From the NCBI GenBank assembly GCA_903919215.1, contig CAIXHI010000249.1, positions 1 to 14,779 on the forward strand: a stretch of DNA of 14,779 nucleotides. The letters are read 5' to 3'. Source of the stretch: an uncultured Acidimicrobiaceae bacterium. Lineage in GTDB: Bacteria; Actinomycetota; Acidimicrobiia; Acidimicrobiales; Ilumatobacteraceae. The position numbers and the translations under genes were made by a program. Shown one piece after another: positions 7,023-14,041 of the stretch. The first letter of the stretch is position 1. The number at the start of each line of letters is the position of its first letter. A model generated the notes under the pieces. It made no database searches. It was not told the DNA's origin and was given only the letters and a program-made list of their open reading frames with translations.

Positions 7023-8066
7023 ATGAAGGTCGTCCACACCGCCGCACACCTGCTGCACGATCCGCAGGTCGAGTACGAAAGCTCCATCGCGCAGACTCCG
7101 TTCGAGCACATCGGACGCGCCGAAGCGATCCGGGCAACGCTGCAGGCCGACCCGCGGTTCGTAGTGCAGCAACCGACGCAGTGGGGTACGGCGCCGATTG
7201 CAGCCGTACACAACCCGGGTCTCATCCGGTTCCTCGCCGAGGGTTGGGATCTGTACACGGCCGAACACCCTGATGTACGCGAAGTGGTGCCCGATGTCTT
7301 CGCGCTCCCTGGCCTGCGCTCCAAGATGTCGGTTGGACGCGAGCCCACCGCCATCGGCGGGCGCGTGGGCTATTGGTGCTACGAGACCACGACACCGCTC
7401 ACGCAGACGACGTACACAGCCGCGTTGGGGGCGGTGGATACCGCGCTGACTGCGACATCGTTGGTGCTGAACGGGGAGCGCTCCGCATACGGGCTGTGCC
7501 GGCCCCCTGGCCACCATGCCACCACCGATCTGTACGGCGGTTACTGCTTCTTCAACAATGCGGCGATTGCTGCTCATCATGTGGCCACCACGACGGGCAC
7601 GAAGGTGACAGTGCTGGATGTCGATTACCACCACGGCAACGGCACACAGCAGATCTTCTACGACCGAGACGATGTGCAGTACGTGTCGTTGCATGGCGAT
7701 CCGGCGCGGGCGTACCCGTACTCGGTGGGGTTCGCCGACGAGACCGGCAGTGGGCGCGGGTTGGGCTACAACCACAACTTCCCTCTGCCCGTGCGCGCCG
7801 ACGACGATTTGTGGATCGCGACGCTGGAGGCAGCGTGCGAGCGCATCGCTGCCTTCGGGCCATCGATGCTGATCGTGTCGCTGGGTCTCGACACGTACAT
7901 CACCGATCCGATCTGCGATCTCGCCGTCACTACCGACGGAATGCGGCGCAGTGGCGACGTCGTGCGTCAGCTGGGACTGCCTACCGTGGTCGTGCAAGAG
8001 GGTGGCTACGACGTTGGCGCCCTGGGCGCCAACGTGCAGGCCTGGCTGGTGGGACTGGGCGCCTGA
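7023..8066 (+). CDS. acetylpolyamine amidohydrolase (histone deacetylase superfamily)
   Basis: A Zn-dependent deacetylase of 347 residues, most like acetylpolyamine amidohydrolases that remove acetyl groups from acetylated putrescine, cadaverine or spermidine in the cytoplasm. It has the tandem histidines PPGHH (His164/His165), DVDYHHGNGTQ with Zn ligands Asp201 and His203, LGLDTY with the third ligand Asp290, and EGGY with Tyr329. The spacings His165-Asp201, Asp201-Asp290 and Asp290-Tyr329 (36, 89, 39) equal those I recall for the Mycoplana ramosa enzyme (His159, Asp195, Asp284, Tyr323). HGDPARAYPYSVGFADETG is also typical of that branch. The ATG at 7023 has AAGGTGG just upstream; the frame further upstream is lipoprotein antisense. 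It converges with the helicase, stop codons 4 bp apart. No polyamine acetyltransferase or transporter lies nearby, so the true substrate remains inferred. Confidence 0.9.
   Translation: MKVVHTAAHLLHDPQVEYESSIAQTPFEHIGRAEAIRATLQADPRFVVQQPTQWGTAPIAAVHNPGLIRFLAEGWDLYTAEHPDVREVVPDVFALPGLRSKMSVGREPTAIGGRVGYWCYETTTPLTQTTYTAALGAVDTALTATSLVLNGERSAYGLCRPPGHHATTDLYGGYCFFNNAAIAAHHVATTTGTKVTVLDVDYHHGNGTQQIFYDRDDVQYVSLHGDPARAYPYSVGFADETGSGRGLGYNHNFPLPVRADDDLWIATLEAACERIAAFGPSMLIVSLGLDTYITDPICDLAVTTDGMRRSGDVVRQLGLPTVVVQEGGYDVGALGANVQAWLVGLGA
8011..8035. terminator. strong hairpin at the convergent deacetylase/helicase junction
   Basis: ACGTTGGCGCC and GGCGCCAACGT form a perfect 11-bp G/C-rich stem with a 3-nt loop. 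It sits inside the last codons of the deacetylase gene, 28 nt before its stop codon, and 35 nt downstream of the helicase stop on the other strand. It could end helicase transcripts, or both if it acts on RNA from either strand. There is no U-tract on either side, so it is not a classical intrinsic terminator; it may also be a by-product of the codons for DVGALGANV. Confidence 0.35.
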
Positions 8067-8070
8067 CGGC

Positions 8071-10839
8071 TCACGCTGAGGCGACGACCGCCAGGATGCC
8101 CGCTCCGTACAACTGCAGTTTGGCCGGGCCGACACCTTTCACCCGTGCGAGTTCGTCGAGCGACGACGGGCGGGTGCGAGCGATGTCGTGCAGCGCAGCG
8201 TCGGCGAGCACCGTGTATGCAGGCTTGCTTCCCGAGGCGTGTTTGCGCCACGCGCGTAGCGCTTCGAACAGCGCTGAGTCGTCGGCCGTCAGCCCGTCGC
8301 CGGGTTTCGTCATGACAGAACTCGGCGGACGAGGTGTGGTCGGGGGAGTGGTGGAGCGGATGACGGGAGTTGGCGCGGTACTGCACTGGAGAATGAACGG
8401 GCTGGGATGCTCGGACGGCACCACCAGCGCGTCGCGGGAAGCGCGTGTGATGGCAACGTGGAACAGGCGGCGCTCTTCCTCGTCGTTCTCCGCGAGGCGG
8501 TGGGGGAACTGATCGGCGTCGGCGTGGTGCACCACTACGAACGGCCACTCCTGCCCCTTGACGCGGTGCACCGTGGCGAGTGTGACGCCACCGTCGGACC
8601 ACTTCGTGGAGAGTGCGGCACGTAGCCACGCCTCGAACGCAGCCGGGTCGGGTTGCAACGCGGCGAGCTGCGCAAGGGCGGTGAGGTCGTCGTTCTGCGC
8701 CGCCCGGTTCATACCCTTGCGGTGAACATCGAGCTTGGCGATGCTGGTGGCGAGGCCCATTGAGTCGCGCAGCGCCGCCAACAGTTGCGACGTCGTACCT
8801 CGGCTGGCGACCATCCGTTGCAGTCGCTCGATGTCGTTGGCGAACTCGCTGACCTTGTCGTTGGTGACGCGCTCGGCCAGCTTGTGCAGACTCTTCAGCG
8901 TGCTCTGCTCACCAACCCACTCGGCGACCTTCGGCGGCATCGAGCGCGACGGACGGCGCAGCGCCTCGGCGACATCGGCGGGTGAGAACGTGCCGTGGGA
9001 CCCCGCCAGACGGATCCAGGCGAGCGCGGCGCGGACTGCGGTGCGCTCGAGGAACTCGAGGCCCACGCCACCGTTGGTGGGAATCCCGGCACCGCGCAAC
9101 GCCACCTGCACCGGGACGAGCAGCGAGTTGACTCGGGTGAGTACAGCGATCTCGTTGGGTTGGGTGCCCGCGGCAACGGCGGCGGACACCGCATCCACGG
9201 TGGTGTCGACGGAGTTGCCGACCGATGGTGCGACCATGAACCCATCGAGTTCGGTGTGGTGGGCACGGATGGTCTTTGGCACTCGCCGACGGTTGTGGCG
9301 CAACAACGTGTCGGCGGCGCGGACCACGCCAGCCGGGCAGCGGTAGTTGACCTCGAGCGGATGATCGCCGGCGCCGGGAAACAGATCGGCGAACTCGATC
9401 AGCCAGGACGGATCGGCGCCGTTGTAGCCGTAGATGGTCTGGTCGTCGTCGCCCACGCCGAAGACCGCAGCGTCGGGTCCGGCCAGCAGCCGGACGAGCA
9501 GGAGGTGCGCCGGGGTGAGGTCTTGGAACTCATCGACCAGAAGGAGTCGACAGGAGCGCTGTGCCGTTGCACGCGCCTGCGGGTCGCGCAACAACAACTC
9601 GATCGCCTTGAAGACCTGCTCGTCGTAGTCGACCGCGTTGGCTTGAGCGAGTTCGGTGCGGTAGCGCAGGAAGACGTCGGCGAAGCCCTCGACCTCGCCG
9701 TCGTAGCGCGACTCGACCTTCTGCGGGTCGACCAGACCGAGCCGTGCCAACGACAAGGCCTCCAGCCACGTGGCCACAGGATCCGAGTTGCGCACCCGCG
9801 GGAACTTCACCATCCGGCCGATGAGCCGCCGTACTTCGGGTTCGTCGATGGTGTTGAACCGCTGGGGTTGGCGCGCGAACGGCGTACTGCCGTTGATGAT
9901 CGCCAGTGCGATCGCGTTGAGCGTGCGCACCTGCAGGCCGGGCAGATCGGCGGTGCGTGCCGAGATCTCTTCCTGGGCCCGTTTGTTGAACGCGATGAGC
10001 GTGATCGCCGACGGTGGTAGCCGCCATTGCTGTACGAGGTGGCGGGCGCGTTCGGTGAGCACACGCGTCTTACCCGAGCCGGCAGGAGCGATGATTCGCG
10101 CCGCGCCGCCGGAGTGGGTGACGGCCGCGAGTTGGTCGGCCGCCAACTCGGCGTCGGCGCTGTTCCCGAGCGGGGGAGCGAGGCGACCGTGTTCGACGGC
10201 GATGCGGTGCAGCACGGGCACCCCGTCCTGTGGGTCGGTGAAACGCGGCGGGCCGCCATCGAGCCACGCGCGGCTGCCGTCGGGCAGTTCGATATCGCCA
10301 CCAGCGTCGGCGACCACTCGGGCGCCCACGGCCAACGACTGCTGCAGCAGCGGCCACGTACCGCCCTCGCGTGCGTCGACCGAGTTGCTCAGCACGAGGT
10401 GCCGCAGTTGTTCGCTGCTGAAACGCACCCGTGGGCCTACAGCGTGCGGCGGCACTTGGGTGGCGAAGGGTTCGCCCAACACGGTGGTGGGAGCGAACTC
10501 GAACACGCACCCGGTTCGCTCCATGGCCAGTGCCACTAGTCGCGGCAACAGACCGGGGTCGCTGGGGTCGATCACCACCCGTTCGGCGCCCGACCATTCG
10601 TTCGGGGTGGACATTCCGGGTGTGACGATGACGTTGCGCCCAAGCGCCGTAGGGCCGCGCCGGAGATGAACGACCTGGTCAGCCGCACTGTGTGGTGGCT
10701 CGGCGACATCGGCGACATCGGCGACGGCTTCGCCGTCGGATCGCTGCCAGCACTCGCGAACCTCAGCGGCCGACGTGTGCTCGCCCGCGCAGTACACGCA
10801 GGCAATCGTCCGGCGGCGAGGTGCAGGATCCAACGTCAT
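8071..10839 (-). CDS. UvrD2-like superfamily 1A DNA helicase with C-terminal HRDC domain
   Basis: An ATP-dependent 3'-5' DNA helicase of 922 residues, probably in DNA repair or recombination. The SF1A motifs appear in order: Q-motif glutamine (about 236), Walker A APAGSGKT (251-258), Ia LIAFNKRAQEE (281-291), Walker B LLLVDEFQD (432-440), III GVGDDDQTIYGYNGAD (461-476), IV LEVNYRCP (495-502), V TLATVHRVKGQEW (753-765) and VI EEERRLFHVAITRA (787-800). A Pro/Thr-rich linker (about 815-845) leads to an HRDC domain (855-920) that ends in KGVGPAKLQLYGAGIL. This is the layout of mycobacterial UvrD2, but that protein's tetracysteine segment between core and HRDC is absent. Instead the N-terminus has a CVYCAGEH...C cluster (Cys14, Cys17, His21, Cys30) that might bind zinc, followed by about 200 residues of unassigned sequence before the core. 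The ATG at 10839 lies 6 nt after TAGGGT, which is both a possible -10 and part of an AGGGTGG ribosome site. A LexA-box match abuts it. Confidence 0.94.
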   Translation of the reverse strand: MTLDPAPRRRTIACVYCAGEHTSAAEVRECWQRSDGEAVADVADVAEPPHSAADQVVHLRRGPTALGRNVIVTPGMSTPNEWSGAERVVIDPSDPGLLPRLVALAMERTGCVFEFAPTTVLGEPFATQVPPHAVGPRVRFSSEQLRHLVLSNSVDAREGGTWPLLQQSLAVGARVVADAGGDIELPDGSRAWLDGGPPRFTDPQDGVPVLHRIAVEHGRLAPPLGNSADAELAADQLAAVTHSGGAARIIAPAGSGKTRVLTERARHLVQQWRLPPSAITLIAFNKRAQEEISARTADLPGLQVRTLNAIALAIINGSTPFARQPQRFNTIDEPEVRRLIGRMVKFPRVRNSDPVATWLEALSLARLGLVDPQKVESRYDGEVEGFADVFLRYRTELAQANAVDYDEQVFKAIELLLRDPQARATAQRSCRLLLVDEFQDLTPAHLLLVRLLAGPDAAVFGVGDDDQTIYGYNGADPSWLIEFADLFPGAGDHPLEVNYRCPAGVVRAADTLLRHNRRRVPKTIRAHHTELDGFMVAPSVGNSVDTTVDAVSAAVAAGTQPNEIAVLTRVNSLLVPVQVALRGAGIPTNGGVGLEFLERTAVRAALAWIRLAGSHGTFSPADVAEALRRPSRSMPPKVAEWVGEQSTLKSLHKLAERVTNDKVSEFANDIERLQRMVASRGTTSQLLAALRDSMGLATSIAKLDVHRKGMNRAAQNDDLTALAQLAALQPDPAAFEAWLRAALSTKWSDGGVTLATVHRVKGQEWPFVVVHHADADQFPHRLAENDEEERRLFHVAITRASRDALVVPSEHPSPFILQCSTAPTPVIRSTTPPTTPRPPSSVMTKPGDGLTADDSALFEALRAWRKHASGSKPAYTVLADAALHDIARTRPSSLDELARVKGVGPAKLQLYGAGILAVVASA
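10702..10728 (-). repeat. 9-bp tandem repeat in helicase N-terminus
   Basis: Two exact GGCGACATC units (10702-10710, 10711-10719) and a partial third (GGCGACGGC) encode the VADVADVA stretch near residue 40, between the cysteine cluster and the N-terminal domain. It is followed at once by a 7-bp inverted repeat, CGACGGC/GCCGTCG, around a 3-nt loop (10722-10738). It probably marks a flexible linker that can change length between strains. Confidence 0.6.
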
Positions 10840-10845
10840 GACGCC

Positions 10846-10851
10846 ACCCTA
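10846..10851 (-). promoter_or_regulatory. -10 hexamer (TAGGGT) for the helicase
   Basis: Minus-strand TAGGGT fits TANNNT and ends exactly 6 nt before the ATG, which puts the transcription start at or next to the A of ATG. The thioredoxin gene at 14042 has the same 6-nt spacing. The overlapping AGGGTGG could also serve as a Shine-Dalgarno site, so leaderless and led readings both remain possible. Confidence 0.45.
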
Positions 10852-10867
10852 TCGAACAAACGTTCTT
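10852..10867 (-). promoter_or_regulatory. LexA-type SOS box upstream of the helicase
   Basis: TCGAACAAACGTTCTT (plus strand) matches the actinobacterial LexA site TCGAAC-N4-GTTCGA at ten of twelve fixed positions, and 13 of 14 positions of the Gram-positive consensus CGAACRNRYGTTYC. It lies 13-28 nt before the helicase ATG and directly abuts the -10 hexamer, so bound LexA would block the promoter. Regulation of a repair helicase by SOS is biologically sensible. Match and position are seen; LexA binding is inferred. Confidence 0.72.
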
Positions 10868-10875
10868 GTCTCGGA

Positions 10876-10911
10876 CACGCACCGGCCACGGGGCCCCGTG
10901 GTCGGTGTGTG
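10876..10911. repeat. 36-bp near-perfect palindrome
   Basis: The arms 10876-10893 and 10894-10911 are complementary at 16 of 18 positions around a central CACGGGGCCCCGTG; the two others are G-T pairs on the plus strand. There is no loop apart from the dyad centre. Outside it, CGTTCTTGTC (10861-10870) and GACACGAACG (10911-10920) pair at nine of ten positions, so the fold may extend over 60 nt. It could be a cruciform, a regulator site or an RNA hairpin at the end of the oxidoreductase transcript. Confidence 0.65.
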
Positions 10912-10920
10912 ACACGAACG

Positions 10921-10979
10921 GCTAGGGGTGGGGGCGGGGGTGGGGCTAGGGGTGGGGGTGGGGCTGGGGGGGTGGGCGG
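10921..10979. repeat. G-rich minisatellite; G-quadruplex-prone and rut-like
   Basis: Three imperfect units each starting GCT carry nine runs of three or more G separated by 1-3 nt, a strong G-quadruplex pattern on the plus strand. The transcript of the oxidoreductase reads the other strand: right after the stop codon its RNA would be a C-rich tract of 59 nt with only five G, as in Rho-utilisation sites. The palindrome follows directly downstream. Rho-dependent termination is inferred, not shown. Confidence 0.55.
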
Positions 10980-11999
10980 TCAGACGGCCTTGAGGGCGGC
11001 GAGCACTTGCGCCCAACGATCGCGGTCGTGGTCGTAGGGGGCATAGAAACTGATCCGCTGGATGATGTCGCCGTAGCGAGCCTTGAGCTCCGGGGCGAGT
11101 TGCTCGGGTGTGCCCACCACGGCGAACGCATGAAGTATGTCGTCGGTGATCAGGTTGCCCATCTCCACCCACTCGCCACGCTTGGAGAGCGTGTTCAGAT
11201 CGGTCTGCAGATCGCCCCAGCCGTGGGCTTCCAGGACACCGCGGTAGGCGGGGGTGCTGCCGTAGAACGCGATCTGCTGACGTGTGCCGATGGCGGCCTT
11301 CTCCATCTCCTCGTCGTTGCCGCCGGTGACGACGAAGCCGGGGCCGGTGATCTCGAAACCCTCCATGGTCTTACCGACTTTGGAGCGACCGCGAGCCAGC
11401 GCCGGCAGTGTCACCTCGCGCATGTACTTCTCGGTGGTGAAGGCGTGGCAGATGAACCCGTCGGCGACCTCGCCGGCAACCTCGGTCATGATCTCGCCAA
11501 CACCGGCGAGCACCACCTTCGGCGGCCCGAAACCGTCCCAGTCCCTGGCGTCGGGTGTGAAGAACGGCGTCATCAGCGTGTGCGTGTAGAACTCGCCACG
11601 GAAGGCCAGTTCTGCCCCGTTCTGCCATGTGTCCCAGACGGCACGCATCGCGAGGACGAGTTCGCGCATGCGGGGTGCCGGATGGCTCCACTCCATCGAG
11701 TAGCGCTTGGTGATGTGTGGTTTGATCTGGCTACCGAGACCGAGGATGAAACGACCCTTCGAGTACGACTGCAGGTCCCACCCGACGTTGGCCAGCGTCA
11801 TCGGGTTGCGGGCGAAGGCGATCGCGATCGACGTACCGATCTCGAGGTGCTCGGTGTGCTCCGCCGCAAGTAGCAGGGGGAAGAACGGGTCGTGGTTGGT
11901 CTCTGCCGACCATGCACCCGAGTAGCCCGATGCCTCCAGCTTGCGTGCCTGCTCGCCCGCGTCGCGCAGGTTGCCACTGATATTGCCGTCGACCTTCAT
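10980..11999 (-). CDS. LLM-class F420-dependent oxidoreductase
   Basis: A luciferase-like monooxygenase-fold (TIM-barrel) enzyme of 339 residues, most like the TIGR03617 group of actinobacterial F420-dependent oxidoreductases; hydride transfer to or from cofactor F420 is expected, with unknown substrate. Seen in the sequence: N-terminal EASGYSGAWSAETNHDPF (22-39), LEIGTSIAIAFARNPMTLA (52-70), RFILGLGSQIKPHI (83-96), PPKVVLAGVGEIMTEVAGEVADGFICHAF (159-187) and a C-terminal AVVGTPEQLAPELKARYGDIIQRI. The start at 11999 is preferred because AAGGGGG lies 5 nt before it; a GTG at 12020 would add seven residues (MAEQGGD) and lose this ribosome site. It lies 59 bp after the PAC2 gene on the same strand. 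Cofactor choice (F420 rather than FMN) comes from family resemblance only. Confidence 0.9.
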   Translation of the reverse strand: MKVDGNISGNLRDAGEQARKLEASGYSGAWSAETNHDPFFPLLLAAEHTEHLEIGTSIAIAFARNPMTLANVGWDLQSYSKGRFILGLGSQIKPHITKRYSMEWSHPAPRMRELVLAMRAVWDTWQNGAELAFRGEFYTHTLMTPFFTPDARDWDGFGPPKVVLAGVGEIMTEVAGEVADGFICHAFTTEKYMREVTLPALARGRSKVGKTMEGFEITGPGFVVTGGNDEEMEKAAIGTRQQIAFYGSTPAYRGVLEAHGWGDLQTDLNTLSKRGEWVEMGNLITDDILHAFAVVGTPEQLAPELKARYGDIIQRISFYAPYDHDRDRWAQVLAALKAV

Positions 12000-12058
12000 G
12001 TCGCCCCCTTGTTCCGCCACGCAGGTTAGTGAGCGGGCGTCATCGGGCGTTGTTCGGG

Positions 12059-12961
12059 CTACTCGCCCTGATCGCGCAAGAAGCGTTCGAACTCAGCGGC
12101 GAGGTCATCACCGGTAGGCAGGTCGCCGCTGGCCAACTCATCGCGAGCCTGGTCGGCGGCAAGTTTCACGGCCTGTTGTTCGGCTTGGTCGTAGAGCGCT
12201 TCGAGTTGGTGCACCATGGCGCCGTGCTCGTCGTTGCTCCCCACCAGCTGATCGATGCGCTGACGCTGCACCAACGCTTCGCGTTCGAGTTCGTAGTACG
12301 GAATATCAATTCCGGTCGCTTCGCCCAGGCCGCGTAGCAGCACCACGGAGGCAGCGGGATAGCTCATCGCACTGACGTAGTGGGGTATCTGCACCCATAG
12401 CCCCAGCGACGGGATACCGGCTTCGGTGAGCGCGTGTTCGAGAACGGCGCTCATCCCTGCGGGCACGTCGAGCGTGCTCTTTTCATACGGCGCGTTGGCG
12501 ATGAGATCGGCCGAGGGTGAGGTGCACGACATGCGCGAAGCACGAGTGTGGGGCAAGGCGAACGGGTACGCGCCCAGCGAGACCATCTGGTAGACGCCGA
12601 GCTGCAGCGCAAGTTGCGTGACCGCACCGGCGAACGCCTTCCACTGGGAATCAGGCTCGGGGCCGGTGAGCGTGAGCACCGCATTGCCCCGTGGGTCGGT
12701 GCCATGGCGCAGCTCGATCTCGTTCCACACCAATCGCGTGTTCACGCCATCACGGAGCTCCATCATCGGCCGGCGGGCGCGGTAGTCCACGAATCGGTCG
12801 CTGTCGAAGGTGGCCAGCGGCTCGGTGGAGCAGGCTGCGGCCAGCGCACTCATTGCCGCACCACCGGCGGCACTGGCATCGATCCAGCCGCCGAAGTGGG
12901 TCACCAGCACCGGCCGGTCGAGCGATGGCAGCGGGCCGTGCAGTTCGTAGGGTTCGCTCAC
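12059..12961 (-). CDS. PAC2 family protein
   Basis: A 300-residue member of the PAC2 family (PF09754, proteasome assembly chaperone 2-like), common in actinobacteria and of unknown biochemical role. Typical segments are RPVLVTHFGGWIDASAAG (16-33), FVDYRARRP (57-65) and AFAGAVTQLALQLGVYQMVSLGAYPFALPHTR (109-140). The C-terminal 75 residues are strongly charged and helical (EREALVQRQRIDQLV onward) and may form a coiled coil. The start is GTG: its GTGA overlaps the stop codon of the upstream kinase by 4 bp, and GGAG lies 8 nt before it inside the kinase's last codons, so translational coupling is likely. The frame stays open further upstream but only as a shadow of the kinase. No proteasome or Pup gene is in the window. 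Confidence 0.9.
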   Translation of the reverse strand: MSEPYELHGPLPSLDRPVLVTHFGGWIDASAAGGAAMSALAAACSTEPLATFDSDRFVDYRARRPMMELRDGVNTRLVWNEIELRHGTDPRGNAVLTLTGPEPDSQWKAFAGAVTQLALQLGVYQMVSLGAYPFALPHTRASRMSCTSPSADLIANAPYEKSTLDVPAGMSAVLEHALTEAGIPSLGLWVQIPHYVSAMSYPAASVVLLRGLGEATGIDIPYYELEREALVQRQRIDQLVGSNDEHGAMVHQLEALYDQAEQQAVKLAADQARDELASGDLPTGDDLAAEFERFLRDQGE

Positions 12962-14007
12962 GACATCTGCTCCAGTACCCGCTCGGCAGATTCGGCGGCG
13001 GCATCGACTTGGAGTTTGAAGGGTTCGAGCTCGGCCGCGTCGCGGGCCCCCAGCGCACCGCCGAGATAGCGGGCGTACACGCCCTCGAGGATGCATGCCA
13101 GCTTCCAGTAGGCGAACGACACGTAGAACGGGAGGTGCGTGACGTCGCGGCCGCTGACCGCCGCATAGCGAGTCACCAACTCGGCGCGGTCGAGGAAACC
13201 TTCGGCGGTGGTGGCCGAACCGGTCCAGGCCGAGGCATCGTCGTTCGGGCCGGTCCAGTACACCTGCAGCAGGCCGAGGTCGGCAAGGGGATCGCCGAGT
13301 GTGCAGATCTCCCAGTCGAGTACGGCGACCACATGTCCATCGTCGCCGACCATGCAGTTGTCGAGCCGGTAGTCGCCGTGGACGATCGTGGCCGGACCCT
13401 GTTCGGGAATGCGTTGCAACAGCCCGGCATGCACCCGATCGATGGCCGGTAGCTCACGGGTCTTCTGCTGGTTCCATTGGCCGTACCAGCGCTTCAACTG
13501 GCGGGCGATGTATCCGTCGTGACGACCAAGCTCGGCAAGGCCAGCTGCAGCGAGATCGACCGAGTGGATCGCGGCCATGGTGTCGACGATTGATTCACTG
13601 GCGGCGCGTCGGGCAGCGGGGGTGAGCACGATCTCCGCTGTGGCGCGGTCGCGCACGACGTGACCATCGACGAACCCCATCACATAGAACGGCGCGTCGG
13701 CGACGGCCGGGTCGTCGCAGAAGCCCAATGCCGGTGCGACCGGAACGGCCGAACGCTGTAGACCGCTGATGATGCGGTGCTCGCGCCCCATGTCGTGGGC
13801 GCTGGCCAACACGTGGCCTAGCGGTGGGCGGCGCAGCACGAAGCGTGCACCATCGGCGCCGGTGACGGCGAACGTGAGATTGGAGTGACCGCCGGCGATG
13901 ACGTCGAACGCGAACGGCCCGACGGCACCCGGTACATGCCGTTGCAACCAGTCGGTGACGGCGGGGACGTTGATTCCGGCGATCTCTGCGCCTGTGTTCG
14001 GGCTCAT
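12958..14007 (-). CDS. APH-family phosphotransferase (ACAD10/11 N-terminal-like kinase)
   Basis: A kinase-fold protein of 349 residues of the aminoglycoside phosphotransferase family (PF01636). The glycine-rich loop is IAGGHSNLTFAV (37-48), the ATP-binding lysine strand is probably replaced by RFVLRRPP (55-62), the Brenner motif is HGDYRLDN (210-217) with the catalytic aspartate at 212, and VLDWEICTLGDPLADLG (229-245) supplies the metal-binding aspartate. The LRRPP strand, the WYGQW region (174-178) and the C-terminal AYWKLACILEGVYARY are typical of the branch related to the kinase part of ACAD10/ACAD11, which acts on 4-hydroxyacyl substrates. Antibiotic resistance is therefore unlikely. It leads a likely operon with the PAC2 gene (4-bp overlap). 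The ATG at 14007 lacks a clear Shine-Dalgarno; the frame extends upstream into the thioredoxin region and was not used. Confidence 0.9.
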   Translation of the reverse strand: MSPNTGAEIAGINVPAVTDWLQRHVPGAVGPFAFDVIAGGHSNLTFAVTGADGARFVLRRPPLGHVLASAHDMGREHRIISGLQRSAVPVAPALGFCDDPAVADAPFYVMGFVDGHVVRDRATAEIVLTPAARRAASESIVDTMAAIHSVDLAAAGLAELGRHDGYIARQLKRWYGQWNQQKTRELPAIDRVHAGLLQRIPEQGPATIVHGDYRLDNCMVGDDGHVVAVLDWEICTLGDPLADLGLLQVYWTGPNDDASAWTGSATTAEGFLDRAELVTRYAAVSGRDVTHLPFYVSFAYWKLACILEGVYARYLGGALGARDAAELEPFKLQVDAAAESAERVLEQMS

Positions 14008-14016
14008 GATGTCCGT

Positions 14017-14022
14017 ACCGTA
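14017..14022 (-). promoter_or_regulatory. possible -10 hexamer (TACGGT) for the kinase operon
   Basis: Minus-strand TACGGT fits TANNNT and lies 9 nt before the kinase ATG, the same distance as in leuS. The gap between the divergent starts is only 34 bp, so this hexamer and the thioredoxin -10 nearly face each other. Low specificity of the pattern keeps confidence low. Confidence 0.3.
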
Positions 14023-14029
14023 CCGCCGG

Positions 14030-14035
14030 TATCGT
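14030..14035 (+). promoter_or_regulatory. -10 hexamer (TATCGT) for the thioredoxin gene, leaderless start
   Basis: TATCGT ends exactly 6 nt before the A of the ATG at 14042, the spacing expected when transcription starts at the start codon. No Shine-Dalgarno sequence is present in the 34-bp gap. The short sequence ATCGTTCC is also found just upstream of the leuS ATG. Confidence 0.5.
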
Positions 14036-14041
14036 TCCCGC

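Noticed and set aside
6914..7354. Upstream extension of the lipoprotein frame
   Set aside because: It would bury the signal peptide and lipobox inside the protein and runs antisense to the deacetylase.
8995..10020. 341-residue plus-strand open frame opposite the helicase
   Set aside because: The helicase motifs are all on the other strand, and this frame has no recognisable domain. Other long antisense frames (for example 2119-2823, 3626-4651, 6960-8135, 11007-11873) were dropped for the same reason.
12000..12058. Promoter or terminator between PAC2 and the oxidoreductase
   Set aside because: Apart from the oxidoreductase ribosome site I see no hairpin or convincing -10 here.
12962..13096. 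Upstream extension of the PAC2 frame
   Set aside because: This stretch is a shadow of the kinase gene; the coupled GTG at 12961 with GGAG upstream explains the start.
12958..14007. Aminoglycoside resistance gene
   Set aside because: The APH fold is present, but the sequence follows the ACAD10/11-like metabolic branch, and no mobile element or other resistance gene is nearby.
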